Positions 5,147-6,035 of a stretch of 6,035 bases of DNA are shown piece after piece; the stretch's first letter is position 1; each line of letters begins with the position of its first letter. A program made the translations under genes and the position numbers. The DNA is from Acidimicrobiia bacterium (lineage in GTDB: Bacteria; Actinomycetota; Acidimicrobiia; Spongiisociales; UBA5794), in the NCBI GenBank assembly GCA_013001485.1, contig JABDMN010000292.1, forward strand, positions 1 through 6,035, read 5' to 3'. The notes beneath the pieces are model-generated. The model was given only the letters and a program-made list of their open reading frames with translations, searched no databases and was not told the DNA's origin.

Positions 5147-6035
5147 GTGTCACAGGGCATAGAGAATCTGTTCGTCGAAACCCGGACCTTCCCACCGTCT
5201 GAAGAGTTCGTGGCCCAGGCCAACGCAGCGAAGGGCATCTATGAGGAGGCCTCGGACTGGAAGGCGTTCTGGCACAAGCAGGCGCTGAACCGCATCACCT
5301 GGTTCAAGGAGCCGACAGAGGTCCTCGACGACTCGAACCCCCCGTTCTTCAAGTGGTTCGCCGATGGCGAACTGAACGTCGCCTACAACTGTCTGGACCG
5401 TCACCTCGAGACGCAGGCCGACAAGGTCGCCTACCACTGGGTGGGCGAACCCGGTGACGAGCTGACGCTGACCTATCAGGACATGTACGACCGGGTTACG
5501 AAACTGGCCAACGGCCTCAAGTCGCTCGGTGTCAAGCGCGGCGACCGCGTTGCCATCTACCTGGGGATGACCCCTGAGATCGCCATCTCGATGCTGGCTT
5601 GCGCCCGCATCAGTGCCATCCACTCTGTGGTCTTCGGCGGCTTTTCCGCAGATGCCCTGGCCGACCGCATCGAGGATGCCGGTATCACTGTGATCATCAC
5701 AGCCGACGGCGCCTGGCGCCGTGGATCTGTGGTGCCTCTCAAAGCGGCCGCCGACGTTGCCGCTGCCCGCTGCCCGACCGTCGAGCACATCGTTGTGGTG
5801 AAGCGCACCGAGAACGCTGTCGAGATGACCGACGTACGGGACGTTTGGTACCACGACCTCGTCGCCGAGCAGTCCACCGACTGCGAGCCCGAGGTGATGA
5901 ACGCCGAGGACATGCTCTACATCCTCTACACGTCGGGCACGACGGCGAAGCCCAAGGGCGTCGTCCACACCCAGGGCGGGTACCTCACCCAGGTGGCGAC
6001 GACTCACTCATACGTCTTCGACATCAAGCCCGATG
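5147..6035 (+). CDS. acs: Acetyl-CoA synthetase, AMP-forming (3' end outside window)
   Basis: The visible 296 residues are the N-terminal part of an ANL-superfamily acyl-CoA synthetase of the Acs type. These are cytosolic enzymes of about 650 residues that make acetyl-AMP from acetate and ATP and then acetyl-CoA. The N-terminal region has the Acs pattern (SDWKAFWHKQA, ITWFKEP, LNVAYNCLDRH at 76-86). Then come EPGDELTLTY (101-110), GVKRGDRVAIYLGM (128-141), SVVFGGFSADALADRIEDA (160-178) with the CoA-pocket FGG at 163-165, and DGAWRRGSVVPLK (187-199) with the Arg pair at 191-192. The ATP P-loop at 262-271 reads TSGTTAKPKG, with Ala where many Acs have Gly. The acetate-pocket residues, the catalytic-lysine domain and the stop are beyond the window, so a propionyl-CoA synthetase or another close relative cannot be fully excluded. 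The gene follows the hydrolase by 33 bp on the same strand. Confidence 0.92.
   Translation, partial: MSQGIENLFVETRTFPPSEEFVAQANAAKGIYEEASDWKAFWHKQALNRITWFKEPTEVLDDSNPPFFKWFADGELNVAYNCLDRHLETQADKVAYHWVGEPGDELTLTYQDMYDRVTKLANGLKSLGVKRGDRVAIYLGMTPEIAISMLACARISAIHSVVFGGFSADALADRIEDAGITVIITADGAWRRGSVVPLKAAADVAAARCPTVEHIVVVKRTENAVEMTDVRDVWYHDLVAEQSTDCEPEVMNAEDMLYILYTSGTTAKPKGVVHTQGGYLTQVATTHSYVFDIKPD

Noticed and set aside
5150..6007. Long open frame of 285 codons on the minus strand
   Set aside because: It lies wholly antisense to acs, whose protein is clearly recognisable. The frame stays open because of GC-rich third positions, and its translation looks like no protein family.

Overview
The window is GC-rich, with a strong preference for G or C at third codon positions and frequent GTG starts. 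It carries two lipoproteins, one with a Thr-rich linker, and several TANNNT-type -10 candidates. Together these point to a high-GC Gram-positive bacterium, probably an actinobacterium and possibly one of the Acidimicrobiia. The phylum call is an inference from style, because no marker gene is present. The stretch is densely packed with chromosomal genes: seven protein genes (one cut by the window end), no RNA genes, no insertion sequences, no CRISPR array, and no gap over 300 bases.

Layout. (1) 103-1602, plus strand: an amidase-signature hydrolase resembling the 6-aminohexanoate-cyclic-dimer hydrolase (NylA) branch, with an intact Lys-cisSer-Ser triad. (2) 1606-4175, minus strand: a block of four genes, transcribed in the order SRPBCC/START-like protein, lipid-anchored beta-propeller, three-helix membrane protein, and Thr-rich small lipoprotein. 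The two middle genes overlap by ATGA. This block converges on the amidase with only 3 bp between the stop codons. (3) 4176-4351: a divergent intergenic region with a 12-bp palindrome over the SRPBCC start and a probable leaderless promoter for the hydrolase. (4) 4352-5113, plus strand: a short alpha/beta hydrolase of the Est30/monoacylglycerol-lipase type. (5) 5147 to the window end, plus strand: the N-terminal 296 residues of an AMP-forming acetyl-CoA synthetase (Acs), with a good ribosome binding site 33 bp behind the hydrolase.

How the genes may work together. The hydrolase followed by Acs would suit release of a short acyl group or acetate and its activation to acyl-CoA, but only the spacing and orientation support this. 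The minus-strand block looks like an envelope module: two exported lipoproteins, one membrane protein and one cytosolic lipid-binding-fold protein. Its job cannot be read from the sequence. No clear previously undescribed system is visible. The most useful points are the leaderless starts, the translationally coupled propeller/membrane-protein pair, and two palindromes at gene starts.
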